NCBI GenBank assembly: GCA_938084175.1
Contig: CALKDR010000045.1
Span: forward strand, 1 to 43,596
Origin: an uncultured Campylobacterales bacterium
Lineage (GTDB): Bacteria > Campylobacterota > Campylobacteria > Campylobacterales > Arcobacteraceae
Reading direction: 5' to 3'
Length of the DNA stretch: 43,596 bases
Shown here: positions 7,895-16,182 of the stretch, piece by piece
Layout: each line of letters opens with the position of its first letter
How positions within the stretch are numbered: the first letter of the stretch is position 1
The notes under the pieces: model-generated
What the model saw: the letters and a program-made list of their open reading frames with translations, nothing else
What the model was told of the DNA's origin: nothing
Databases searched by the model: none
Translations under genes and position numbers: made by a program

Positions 7895-10531
7895 TTATGA
7901 AATAGTCTTTAATTCGTTTTGTATTTTTACTAATTTATTTCTAGCATCTTCTAATGCTTTTCTATTTTCAGCAATAACAGCTTCAGGTGCATTTGCTACG
8001 AATCTTTCATTTGATAGCATACCATTCAACTTATCAAACTCTTTTTGAGTTTTGATTTGTTGTTTAGTTAATTTATCAATAATAGGACTCATATCAATCT
8101 CGTCTGTTGGTAAATATACTTCAAGATTATTTGATACATCTGTAATTGAGTTTTCAACTTTTGCTTCTACAAATGAAATTTCTTCTACTTTTCCTAGTTT
8201 TTCAATAAACGGTTGAGCAACTTCTTTATCAATGCTTACATCTAATTTGATATAAGCTTTTGCAATTTTAGAGTTACCCATATCAATAACAACTTTTGCA
8301 CGTCTAAGTGCTGTAATTGCTTCTTCAATAATAGCAAACATATCTTCAACTTCTTGATTCTTTGCAATATTTTTTGGGAAGTTTGTAATCATTAAAGAAT
8401 CACCTTCTTCTAGAGTTGTTCCTGATAGTTTATGATATAAGTTATCTGCAATAAATGGCATAAATGGTGATACCATTTTAAGTGTTTCTTTAAAAATAGA
8501 GCCAAGTTCTAAAATAGATTCTTTTGAACCTTTAGAATACTCAATACCCCAATCACAAAACTCGTTCCATACAAATTTATAAAGAGTACTAGCAGCTTCA
8601 TTAAATTTAAAGGCTTCAAGGTTTTGTCTTAATTCATCAACAGATTTACTAAGTCTACTTTGCATATATAAACCAAGCGGTGTTTTGATTTCAATATCAT
8701 TTAAATCAGCAAAAGTATCTACGTTTAATTGCAAAAAGTTTGTTGCATTATAAAGTTTATTAGTGAAGTTTCTAAATTGCTCTAAATTTTTCTCACCTAA
8801 TTTAATATCTCTACCTTGAATAGCTAAGTATGCAAGTGTAAATCTAATAATATCAGCAGAATGCTCTTCAACCATATCTAAAGGATCAATTACATTACCT
8901 TTTGATTTAGACATTTTAGCACCCGTTTCATCTCTTACAAGAGCGTGCATATAAATATCTTTAAATGGTAGTTCACCTTTAAAATGATCACCCATCATCA
9001 TCATACGAGCAACCCAGAAGAACATAATATCAAAACCTGTAATTAAAAGTGAATTTGGATAAAAGTCTTCCATATCTTGTTTTTCATTATAAAGTTCTGT
9101 TAGTTTTCCGTTATTTCCCCAACCTAATGGTGACATTGCCCAAAGTGCAGAAGAGAACCATGTATCTAAAACATCAGGATCTTGAACATACTCTTTATTT
9201 CCACATTTTGGACAAGCTTCAGGCTCATCGTTTTTATCAGCCCATTGATGATTACAAGTTGAAGAAGAACAAGTAAATACAGGAATTCTATGTCCCCACC
9301 ATAATTGTCTAGAAATACACCAAGGTCTTAACTCATCCATCCAAGCTGTATATGAATTTATCCAATGTTGTGGGTGGAAATTGTTATGTGCTTTTGTTTT
9401 ATCAATTGAAGATTTTGCAATTTTTTCAGATAAGAACCATTGTTGTGAAATAAAAGGTTCTACAATATTTTTACATCTATAACAATGTCCTACTTGATGT
9501 ACATGGTCTTCAATTTTTACAATATACCCAGCATTTTCTAAAGCTTTAACAATAACAGGTCTAGCTTCTAATCGCTCTAACCCAGCAAATTCTCCACAGT
9601 AATCATTTAAAATACCTTTTTCATCAAATACTTTGATAAATTCTAAATCGTGTCTTTTTCCTACTTCATAATCGTTTTGATCATGAGCTGGAGTTACTTT
9701 TACAACACCTGTACCAAATTCCATATCAACATGAGAATCAGTAATTACTTTTATTTTTCTATCTGTAAGTGGTAATAAAACTTCACGTCCTACAATATTT
9801 GCATATCTTTCATCTTCTGGATGAACCATAATAGCAGTATCACCAAAGTATGTTTCAGGTCTTGTAGTTGCAACTTCAAGCTCTCCGCTACCATCAGCAA
9901 ATTTGTAAATCATAGTATAAAACTTACCATTTACTTCTTCATGTTCAACTTCGATATCAGATAAGGCACCATCGTGTGTACACCAGTTAACCATATAGTT
10001 ATTTTGAGTTATTTGACCTTCATTGTATAAAGATACAAAAGCTTCTTTTACAGCTTCTTTTAAACCCTCATCCATTGTAAATCTTTCACGTTTCCAAGCA
10101 GGAGTTACTCCTAATTTTCTCATTTGGTGAACAATATTTCCACCAGATGTCTCTTTTTGAAGCCAAGCTCGCTCTAAAAATTTCTCACGTCCTAACTCTT
10201 CTTTTGTAGTACCTTCAGCAAGTAATTGTTTTTCCACAACATTTTGTGTTGCAATTCCAGCATGATCAGTTCCTGGCTGCCAAAGTGTCTTAAACCCGTC
10301 CATTCTTTTATATCTTGTAATAATATCTTGTAATGTGAATGTTAAGGCATGACCAATATGTAAAGACCCTGTTACATTTGGTGGTGGCATCATAATTGAA
10401 AAAGTTTTTGCTTTACCATTTTCATCTATTTCTTGGATACTTTTATTTCCTTCAATTTCGAAATAACCTCTATCTTCCCAGATTTTATAGTACTTATCTT
10501 CTACTTTTGATGGTTCATATTTATCGCTCAT
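7895..10531 (-). CDS. valS: Valyl-tRNA synthetase
   Basis: Class I aminoacyl-tRNA synthetase charging tRNA-Val, with an editing domain against Thr-tRNA. At 878 residues it has normal length. The HIGH motif (GSLHIGHAL) is near residue 58 after PPPNVTG, and KMSKSKGN is near residue 535. The inserted CP1 editing domain carries TTRPET and GTG motifs, and Cys pairs of a zinc-ribbon-like element (CYRCK, CPKCG) are seen. The C-terminal 70 residues form the Lys/Glu-rich coiled coil typical of ValRS. The ATG at 10531 fits the family start. It is followed by the lipoprotein gene. Confidence 0.98.
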   Translation of the reverse strand: MSDKYEPSKVEDKYYKIWEDRGYFEIEGNKSIQEIDENGKAKTFSIMMPPPNVTGSLHIGHALTFTLQDIITRYKRMDGFKTLWQPGTDHAGIATQNVVEKQLLAEGTTKEELGREKFLERAWLQKETSGGNIVHQMRKLGVTPAWKRERFTMDEGLKEAVKEAFVSLYNEGQITQNNYMVNWCTHDGALSDIEVEHEEVNGKFYTMIYKFADGSGELEVATTRPETYFGDTAIMVHPEDERYANIVGREVLLPLTDRKIKVITDSHVDMEFGTGVVKVTPAHDQNDYEVGKRHDLEFIKVFDEKGILNDYCGEFAGLERLEARPVIVKALENAGYIVKIEDHVHQVGHCYRCKNIVEPFISQQWFLSEKIAKSSIDKTKAHNNFHPQHWINSYTAWMDELRPWCISRQLWWGHRIPVFTCSSSTCNHQWADKNDEPEACPKCGNKEYVQDPDVLDTWFSSALWAMSPLGWGNNGKLTELYNEKQDMEDFYPNSLLITGFDIMFFWVARMMMMGDHFKGELPFKDIYMHALVRDETGAKMSKSKGNVIDPLDMVEEHSADIIRFTLAYLAIQGRDIKLGEKNLEQFRNFTNKLYNATNFLQLNVDTFADLNDIEIKTPLGLYMQSRLSKSVDELRQNLEAFKFNEAASTLYKFVWNEFCDWGIEYSKGSKESILELGSIFKETLKMVSPFMPFIADNLYHKLSGTTLEEGDSLMITNFPKNIAKNQEVEDMFAIIEEAITALRRAKVVIDMGNSKIAKAYIKLDVSIDKEVAQPFIEKLGKVEEISFVEAKVENSITDVSNNLEVYLPTDEIDMSPIIDKLTKQQIKTQKEFDKLNGMLSNERFVANAPEAVIAENRKALEDARNKLVKIQNELKTIS

Positions 10532-10561
10532 TAAAAATCCTATATTGCTTTATTATTCGCG

Positions 10562-10567
10562 ATTATA
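10562..10567 (-). promoter_or_regulatory. -10 box of the valS promoter
   Basis: TATAAT on the minus strand (reverse complement of ATTATA), about 30 bases upstream of the valS ATG and 13-20 bases upstream of its AGGAT ribosome binding site. No convincing -35 box; this is usual for the phylum but also means chance matches are common in such AT-rich DNA. Confidence 0.45.
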
Positions 10568-10713
10568 GCTAAACAATATTTAATATAGCAACATGGATAT
10601 AAATATAAAGAATTATTTAGGTAAAACATATTTATAATTCAGATAAATAACATTTAAATAGTAAATGAGATTGATATAAAAAATAAACATCTAGAAAAAC
10701 CCAAGAAAAATAA

Positions 10714-10944
10714 AATCAATTTAATATAATTATTTGTGCCTTTTTTATTGGTTTTTTTGTTTTAATAATATTTTTGGTAATGATTGTTGAAAATAAAGTG
10801 TTGAAAATCACTGCAAGTTTTCGAGTTAGTGATAATCTTGAATGTGAAAACATTGATAATATGTTACAAAAAGCTGATAAGTTATTATATACAGCAAAAG
10901 AAGCTGGAAGAAACTTAGTTAGATCTAGATTAAACTTATGCTAA
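10714..10944 (+). pseudogene. Remnant of a membrane-bound GGDEF (diguanylate cyclase) gene
   Basis: An open frame from 10714 to a TAA at 10942-10944. It first encodes a hydrophobic helix (AFFIGFFVLIIFLVMIV) and then the extreme C-terminus of a GGDEF domain: KITASFRVSD, then MLQKADKLLYTAKEAGRN, matching the family's terminal strand and 'AD.ALY.AKe.GRN' helix. The whole catalytic centre (GGDEF motif, I-site) is absent, so it cannot make c-di-GMP. Membrane helix and domain end are fused in frame, which suggests a large internal deletion. No start with a ribosome binding site is evident. Bases 10532-10713 otherwise hold only the valS leader and AT-rich sequence with nothing recognised. Confidence 0.7.
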
Positions 10945-10952
10945 AAGCATAA
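10936..10952 (-). terminator. Weak hairpin after the helicase gene
   Basis: A perfect 7-base-pair stem (TTATGCT / AGCATAA, three-base loop), 16 bases past the helicase stop codon and spanning the end of the GGDEF remnant. There is no long U-run on either strand, so terminator function is only a suggestion. Confidence 0.3.
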
Positions 10953-10967
10953 ATTTACACTCCGTAT

Positions 10968-13019
10968 TTAAATAGAAGTCTTTTCATCATCTTTAACTAA
11001 TCCAGCTTCTCGTAAAAAAGGTGATGCTATAAATGCCATTTTTTTAATCTTATCAAACTTTGCATAAGATAAATAAAGTATATCTTTAGCACGTGTAACG
11101 GCTACATAAAAAAGACGTCTTTCTTCTTCTAAACTTCCACCCTTACTCATAAGTTTTCTATTTGGAAATCTTCCATCCATTAAATCTATTACATATACTT
11201 CTTTAAACTCTAATCCCTTACTAGCATGAACGGATAGTAAGTTTACTCCATCACCTTCACTCATCTCAGAACCACCCAAAATCATCGAGTTAATAAACTT
11301 TGATAATTCTTGAAAGTTTCTTGATAGTTTTTTTAAAATTATACATTTACGATTAATTTTAGCAAGAGATTTTGTTTTTTGCATAGGATTTACTGTTCCA
11401 TCTTTGAGTGTTGCTCTTTTAGTAGATAAAAAATCTTTTAATCTTGAATACATCATAGAAGAAATAATACTCCCTACTAAAGATTCAGGATTTTTTGTTC
11501 TTCTTAAATGCTTCATTAATAGATAAAAATCATAAATATATTTACCACCATCTACGTTTAATTTTGGATGTTTTAAAATTGGGTTTGATAAAAAAGCTTC
11601 TTCGAATCCACAATCTTTAAATTTTGAAATAGAACCTAGTTCTAAGAAATCATCAAATAAACCCAATTGTCTATTTTTAACTTTTTTTGTATCATAAGGG
11701 TTATTAATATCAGGATTAGGTTTAAATAATCCTCTTAAAATATCTCCATCTCCTAATTTTATAAGCGCATCAAAAATATCTTTTGCTATTGCTTTACCAA
11801 TTCCTTTACCATGCTCTAAAACATGAATAAAAGCCATCATATCATTATGAGACATTTGCATAACTAAAACATCTAGAACAAATTTTATTTCAACTGAATC
11901 AAAAAATGACATTCCACCTTTTCTTTTTGCAGGAATTTCATATTCACGTAAGTTTGCTTCAATTCCATCAGCACTTGAATTGTTTCTATAAATAATTGCA
12001 ATATCATTATGAGGTGTCGTACTTTTTGAAATTAGTTGTGAGATATATTGATATTGTGCAAACAACTCATTAAAAGCTAATAATTTAGGTTTAATTGTTT
12101 CATCTGTTCTTATAACTTCTAAATTTTTATCATAAATTCTTTCATTATGTTCAATTACTTTTGTTGCTAAATCTAAAATAGGTTTAGTAGAACGATAATT
12201 TTTTCTTAATGTAAATACAGTTGCATTATCATATCTTTTTGAAAAAGTAGAAATAATTCCAATATCTGAACCATTAAAAGCATAAATACTTTGATCATAA
12301 TCACCAACACAAAATAAAGAGTTTGGTTTAAAACCGTCAAGTAATCTACCTTGAAGTGGGTTTGTATCTTGATATTCATCTACTAAAACTTCTTTAAAGT
12401 CAAAGTTTTCTGTTTTTAAAGTCTCTAACATAATAGTAAGTAAATCATCAAAATTTGCATAACCATACTTTTTTTTGAGCGCATTAAATTCATCAACTAC
12501 ATCTTCATATATTAATGTATATATTTCATGTGCTGAATTTTTTTCTTTTATCCATGTTCCAAATTCTTCACCTGTATTTGAGTTAAGATAAAGTGAATAC
12601 ATATCATATAAATATCCACCATCGTATGGATTAGCTTCATCATCTCTATCATAAAATACTCTTTTTTCATAAACAGATTTAAATAGCGTTTTTAATTCAG
12701 TAGGTTGTTTTAAACTAATATTGATATTTAATTGTTTAAGTAATTTATATGAAACAGAGTGAAAAGTTCCTGCCATAATTTGCTTTGCAACATCTTTTCC
12801 AAAAAACTTTGCAACTCTTTGAACCATTTCGGCTGCTGCTTTATTTGTAAAAGTTAATAAAAGGATTTCTTCAGGTTTAGTACCATTATTTATTAAGTTT
12901 GCAATTCTTCCAACAATTGTAGAAGTTTTACCTGTACCTGCACTTGCAATAATTAAATTATATCCCTTAGGACAAGTTGCCGCACTTAATTGTTCTTGAT
13001 TTAAATTTGATAATGGCAT
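10968..13019 (-). CDS. UvrD/Rep-family ATP-dependent DNA helicase
   Basis: Superfamily 1A 3'-5' helicase of 683 residues. Motif I (SAGTGKTST) is at residues 26-34 after the Q-motif (LNQEQLSAA), motif Ia (TFTNKAA) follows, the Walker B VDEYQDT lies near residue 215, QSIYAFNG and NYRST follow, and the C-terminal LLSVHASKGLEF and VAVTRAKD motifs complete the set. The sequence separates from RecB and AddA by size and lack of a nuclease domain; choice between UvrD, PcrA and Rep function is not possible here. It is the last gene of this minus-strand block. Upstream lie about 100 bases of AT-rich sequence and the terminator at 13122. Confidence 0.93.
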   Translation of the reverse strand: MPLSNLNQEQLSAATCPKGYNLIIASAGTGKTSTIVGRIANLINNGTKPEEILLLTFTNKAAAEMVQRVAKFFGKDVAKQIMAGTFHSVSYKLLKQLNINISLKQPTELKTLFKSVYEKRVFYDRDDEANPYDGGYLYDMYSLYLNSNTGEEFGTWIKEKNSAHEIYTLIYEDVVDEFNALKKKYGYANFDDLLTIMLETLKTENFDFKEVLVDEYQDTNPLQGRLLDGFKPNSLFCVGDYDQSIYAFNGSDIGIISTFSKRYDNATVFTLRKNYRSTKPILDLATKVIEHNERIYDKNLEVIRTDETIKPKLLAFNELFAQYQYISQLISKSTTPHNDIAIIYRNNSSADGIEANLREYEIPAKRKGGMSFFDSVEIKFVLDVLVMQMSHNDMMAFIHVLEHGKGIGKAIAKDIFDALIKLGDGDILRGLFKPNPDINNPYDTKKVKNRQLGLFDDFLELGSISKFKDCGFEEAFLSNPILKHPKLNVDGGKYIYDFYLLMKHLRRTKNPESLVGSIISSMMYSRLKDFLSTKRATLKDGTVNPMQKTKSLAKINRKCIILKKLSRNFQELSKFINSMILGGSEMSEGDGVNLLSVHASKGLEFKEVYVIDLMDGRFPNRKLMSKGGSLEEERRLFYVAVTRAKDILYLSYAKFDKIKKMAFIASPFLREAGLVKDDEKTSI

Positions 13020-13111
13020 GTATTAGTTGATTCTTTATGATAGTTTTTTTTCGTTTTGAAATAGTAGCATAAAAGACTTATTGTTGATTTAATTAAAGTA
13101 GTATTATTTGT

Positions 13112-13242
13112 TGAAAGAAAGAAAAGGCGCCATGATATATGACACCTTTTACACAAGGAAACATAAAAAAATTATTTTATATTTAAGAAGTTCATCTTAA
13201 AAATTCTTTTAAATAAATAAGTCGCTGCGTCAACTTATCTAT
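13112..13242 (-). ncRNA. Candidate small RNA between msrQ and the helicase gene
   Basis: The 279-base gap between msrQ and the helicase gene is organised like a short transcription unit on the minus strand. A TATAAT is at 13249-13254 (minus sense); a 6-bp hairpin (13217-13222 with 13233-13238) follows about 11 bases later; a 7-bp hairpin (13182-13188 with 13195-13201) comes next; then a strong terminator hairpin at 13122-13150. The predicted RNA is about 130 nucleotides. No open frame with a ribosome binding site is seen in it. It could instead be just the 3' untranslated region of the msrPQ mRNA. It does not look like SRP RNA or tmRNA. Confidence 0.3.
13122..13150 (-). terminator. Intrinsic terminator upstream of the helicase gene
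   Basis: On the minus strand bases 13150-13122 form a 12-bp stem (two G-U pairs, five-base loop), followed by CUUUCUUUC. The plus-strand version has C-A mismatches instead of G-U pairs, so it is directional. It would end msrPQ transcription or a small RNA starting near 13242. Confidence 0.7.
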
Positions 13243-13298
13243 GAGAAAATTATACACACTCACGATTAACTGAACTATAATAGAAAATTAATGAATGG

Positions 13299-13862
13299 TT
13301 AACTTGTTATTCTTTTATTCTTTTCTACAATTTTTTGTAAAAGTTTACAATAAGCGATAATAAAAATAACTACAATATATAGTAATTGAAGTATGCTAAT
13401 TGATTTTTGTGCCATTACAAAATGAATAGTAATCAAAACTAATGCAATATATACTAACTGATGATATTTATTATATTTTTTAAACAATCTTTTTGTAGAT
13501 GTAAACGACATAAATAAAAGTATGAAAAAAGCTATCATTCCTAAATAAATAAAAGGTTTATCAAGTGTTTCATCAATTATAAAAAATACATCTAAATCAG
13601 CATCAAAAACTATAAAATTAATTAAATGTAAAAAAGCATAAAAGAATCCAAAAAGACCAATTAATTTCCTATATTTTATAAAATTTATTTGCTTTTTAAT
13701 TAATGAAATTGAAATTGATAGAAATAGTATTACAATTGCAGTAGCACCTGTTAGAGTATAAATGTATTTTATAGGATCAATAACATTTTCTAAGATTAAA
13801 AGTTGTGTACTTAATAAAGCTAAAGGAGTTAGCATTATTAAGTATAAAAAAAATCGTTTCAT
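13299..13862 (-). CDS. msrQ: MsrQ-like haem b membrane subunit of methionine sulfoxide reductase
   Basis: Ferric-reductase-like membrane protein (YedZ family) that passes electrons from the respiratory chain to periplasmic MsrP. The 187 residues contain about six hydrophobic helices. His residues suited to haem b ligation occur at HLINF, YHQLVY and IHFVMA, the expected pattern for the family. Its ATG overlaps the msrP stop codon by one base (TAATG), so translation is coupled. Together the pair repairs oxidised methionines in periplasmic proteins. Confidence 0.88.
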   Translation of the reverse strand: MKRFFLYLIMLTPLALLSTQLLILENVIDPIKYIYTLTGATAIVILFLSISISLIKKQINFIKYRKLIGLFGFFYAFLHLINFIVFDADLDVFFIIDETLDKPFIYLGMIAFFILLFMSFTSTKRLFKKYNKYHQLVYIALVLITIHFVMAQKSISILQLLYIVVIFIIAYCKLLQKIVEKNKRITS

Positions 13863-14821
13863 TAAATAAACTTTCTTAAATCCATTCCTTTATACATATG
13901 TCCTACTTGTTCTTCGTAGCCATTATACATTAGGGTTTTTTGTTTTAGAAATTTACCTAAAACACGCTCTTTTTTTTGTGACCATCTTGGATGATCTACG
14001 TTTGGATTTACATTAGCGTAAAATCCATACTCTCTTTTGTTTGATCTTTGCCATGTATTAAGTGGTTCTTTATCCACAAAAGATATTTTTGATATTGATT
14101 TAATTGATTTAAATCCATACTTCCAAGGAACTACCAACCTTAAAGGAGCTCCATTTTGATTAGGTAAACTTGAGCCATAAAGTCCAGTTGCTAAAAAAGA
14201 TAGTTCATTCATAGCCTCATCCATTCTTAAACCTTCAACATAAGGATAATCAATAGATGCAAAAACTCCACGTGATTGATCTGGAAACATTTCATCATCG
14301 TACTTTGTTTCAAATCTTATGTATTTTGCGCTAGATAATGGTTTTGCCTCTTTAATTAAAGAGGCAAGAGAAAAGCCATTCCATGGAACAACCATAGACC
14401 AACCTTCAACACATCTAAATCTATAAATTCTTTCTTTTAATGTAAATTTTTTTGTTAAATCATCTAGTTGTATAATAATTGGTTTTTCTACTAATCCATC
14501 AATTTCTATTTCCCAATTATCAGTTATTAAAGTATGAGCCATATCTTTTACAGCTTTTTTTGAAGTTGTAAACTCGTAAAAATTGTTATATGTTGTGATT
14601 TGTTCGTAAGTATTTAATTTTAGATTATTGATATTTTTATCTTTTAAATATTTTAAATTAGGAACTGGAATATTTTCTTTTGCTAGAGCTTCTATTAAAG
14701 CTCCCGAAGCTATCATTGAAGCAGCGCCTAATTTTAGGAAAGTTCTTCTTTTATTAAATAGTTCTTCAGGTGTTACTTCACTCGAAGAAATATCCCAAGA
14801 TGGTTTTTTAATAATATTCAT
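13862..14821 (-). CDS. msrP: MsrP, periplasmic molybdopterin methionine sulfoxide reductase
   Basis: Catalytic subunit of MsrPQ (YedY family), reducing protein-bound methionine sulfoxide in the periplasm. The N-terminus carries a twin-arginine signal, KRRTFLKLG, with the Arg pair at residues 25-26 and a hydrophobic stretch after it, so the folded molybdenum protein is exported by Tat. The Mo ligand is expected to be Cys137 in RFRCVEGW. At 319 residues the length is normal. The ATG is preceded by AAAGGG, which is complementary to an upstream segment (see regulatory feature at 14826). It is followed immediately by msrQ and preceded on the same strand by nnrS. Confidence 0.95.
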   Translation of the reverse strand: MNIIKKPSWDISSSEVTPEELFNKRRTFLKLGAASMIASGALIEALAKENIPVPNLKYLKDKNINNLKLNTYEQITTYNNFYEFTTSKKAVKDMAHTLITDNWEIEIDGLVEKPIIIQLDDLTKKFTLKERIYRFRCVEGWSMVVPWNGFSLASLIKEAKPLSSAKYIRFETKYDDEMFPDQSRGVFASIDYPYVEGLRMDEAMNELSFLATGLYGSSLPNQNGAPLRLVVPWKYGFKSIKSISKISFVDKEPLNTWQRSNKREYGFYANVNPNVDHPRWSQKKERVLGKFLKQKTLMYNGYEEQVGHMYKGMDLRKFI

Positions 14822-14825
14822 AATT

Positions 14826-14877
14826 TACCCTTTATCTTTTTTATATTATTAAGTATACAAAATTAGTGTAAAGGGTA
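14826..14877 (-). promoter_or_regulatory. Inverted repeat that could mask the msrP ribosome binding site
   Basis: The msrP Shine-Dalgarno lies in UAAAGGGUA (14834-14826, minus sense). Thirty-four bases upstream is its exact complement UACCCUUUA (14877-14869). In an mRNA spanning both, a 9-bp helix would cover the ribosome binding site. A possible -10 sequence (GTATACTTAATAAT) lies within the loop; transcripts starting there would lack the upstream arm and be freely translated. The pairing is seen; the regulation is inference. Confidence 0.35.
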
Positions 14878-14901
14878 TGTTTAGAGGCTATGCAATTTTT
14901 A

Positions 14902-16095
14902 TTATTTGCCTTTTATAAGAATGCTTAGGTATTTTGTTGACCAAATTATTAAACCTGCAACTAATAAAAAAGCTGTAAGATTTAATAAGAATATATAATT
15001 TAGATTAAAATTTAAAGATAAAGAAGTAAATATTCGTAAAAATGCGATAATTTGAATTGCTACAAAAATAGTTATAGCAAACTTTCCAGCATAAGGAGTT
15101 GTTCCAGAGTGACCTAGGATTACTCTAGTTCCAAAACCTACTAATACTGTTACAAAATAACCTAAGGCAAGTGTATGAATTACTACTTTTTCAAAAATAA
15201 TACTTGAATCATATAAGTATACTAAAGATTCAACAACAGATATTAAAAATGCAAAAGGTATCCAATAAAGCGAGATAAATAAAACCCACATAATAGCTGT
15301 TACTTTAAATGTTGGTAAATTCCATTTTATAAGCTCTCTTACAAATAATACAAGTAAAGGAACATCAGCAAAAAGATTTAAAACTGGATTTCCAAGTGAT
15401 AAGAAAAATACTTTTAAAATCAATAAAGCATAAACCATTGGCAATAAGTTTTTCGATTTGTTAATAACATATGTAGGTACTTTTGTTTTTGTAAAAAAAG
15501 GAATCATTCTTTGAGATACTGTAAAAATTATCATAAATAAAAATAAGTAAAAACCTGAGTTAATAACAAAAGAAGCGACAACATATGAATATTCAAAATC
15601 TACAGTACTTATTATAAATAAAGAATGAACAACAACTCCTGTTAAAAAAGCTATTAATATCCATTTTGTATCTTCTTTTACAGGTACTATACTTTTTTTA
15701 TGTATTGAATAAAGTAGATTAAAACTAAGTATTTGAGCAAAAAGCATCATAATTTGAAAAATAAAAGTGATACCTGGAATTAAAATAAGTGTTAAAAGTA
15801 TTCCTACACTACTTGCAAAATATAATAAAAATTGTTGCATATAAACTTTTGGCAAAATCTCAGCTTGTGATAAAAATCGTGGAAATACTACAAAAAGAAA
15901 ACCTAAGAAAAATTGAATAAATACAACAAAAATCATTGTATAAGCATGATAAGTTAAAATGGAATCATCTAAAATTAATACATTTGAGAAAGATGCAATA
16001 AAAAGCATCATAAAAAGAATAAAAAATATAATACCATTTGTAAAAAATGGTTGGTGAGGTTGAGAAGAAAACTTCTTATACCAAGTTGCTAACAT
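14902..16095 (-). CDS. NnrS family haem- and copper-binding membrane protein
   Basis: Polytopic membrane protein of 397 residues with about twelve hydrophobic helices. Family features are HQPFFTNG near residue 18, the central MIPFFT, and the C-terminal block HTLALGYFVTVLVGFGTRVILGHSG (cited in part: LGHSG), whose His and Arg residues are characteristic. NnrS proteins are associated with nitric oxide metabolism and resistance in denitrifiers and pathogens; the exact reaction is unknown. ATG with AGGAG six bases upstream. It sits between tpx and msrPQ, all on the minus strand, forming a stress cluster. The tpx terminator is only a few bases before its ribosome binding site, leaving no room for a separate promoter. 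Confidence 0.85.
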   Translation of the reverse strand: MLATWYKKFSSQPHQPFFTNGIIFFILFMMLFIASFSNVLILDDSILTYHAYTMIFVVFIQFFLGFLFVVFPRFLSQAEILPKVYMQQFLLYFASSVGILLTLILIPGITFIFQIMMLFAQILSFNLLYSIHKKSIVPVKEDTKWILIAFLTGVVVHSLFIISTVDFEYSYVVASFVINSGFYLFLFMIIFTVSQRMIPFFTKTKVPTYVINKSKNLLPMVYALLILKVFFLSLGNPVLNLFADVPLLVLFVRELIKWNLPTFKVTAIMWVLFISLYWIPFAFLISVVESLVYLYDSSIIFEKVVIHTLALGYFVTVLVGFGTRVILGHSGTTPYAGKFAITIFVAIQIIAFLRIFTSLSLNFNLNYIFLLNLTAFLLVAGLIIWSTKYLSILIKGK

Positions 16096-16111
16096 ATTGT
16101 CTCCTAAAATA

Positions 16112-16138
16112 AAAAGGCCACTTTAAAAGTGACCTTTT
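16112..16138 (-). terminator. Intrinsic terminator between tpx and nnrS
   Basis: AAAAGG and CACTT-type arms (16112-16124 with 16126-16138, one C-A mismatch) form a strong hairpin. On the minus strand it is followed by GGCCUUUUUAUUUU, ideal for termination of tpx about 45 bases past its stop codon. It ends about a dozen bases before the nnrS ribosome binding site. Confidence 0.75.
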
Positions 16139-16182
16139 GTAATTGTTAGAAGTTTAGCAATTTGGCTAAGATAAAACCTTGA

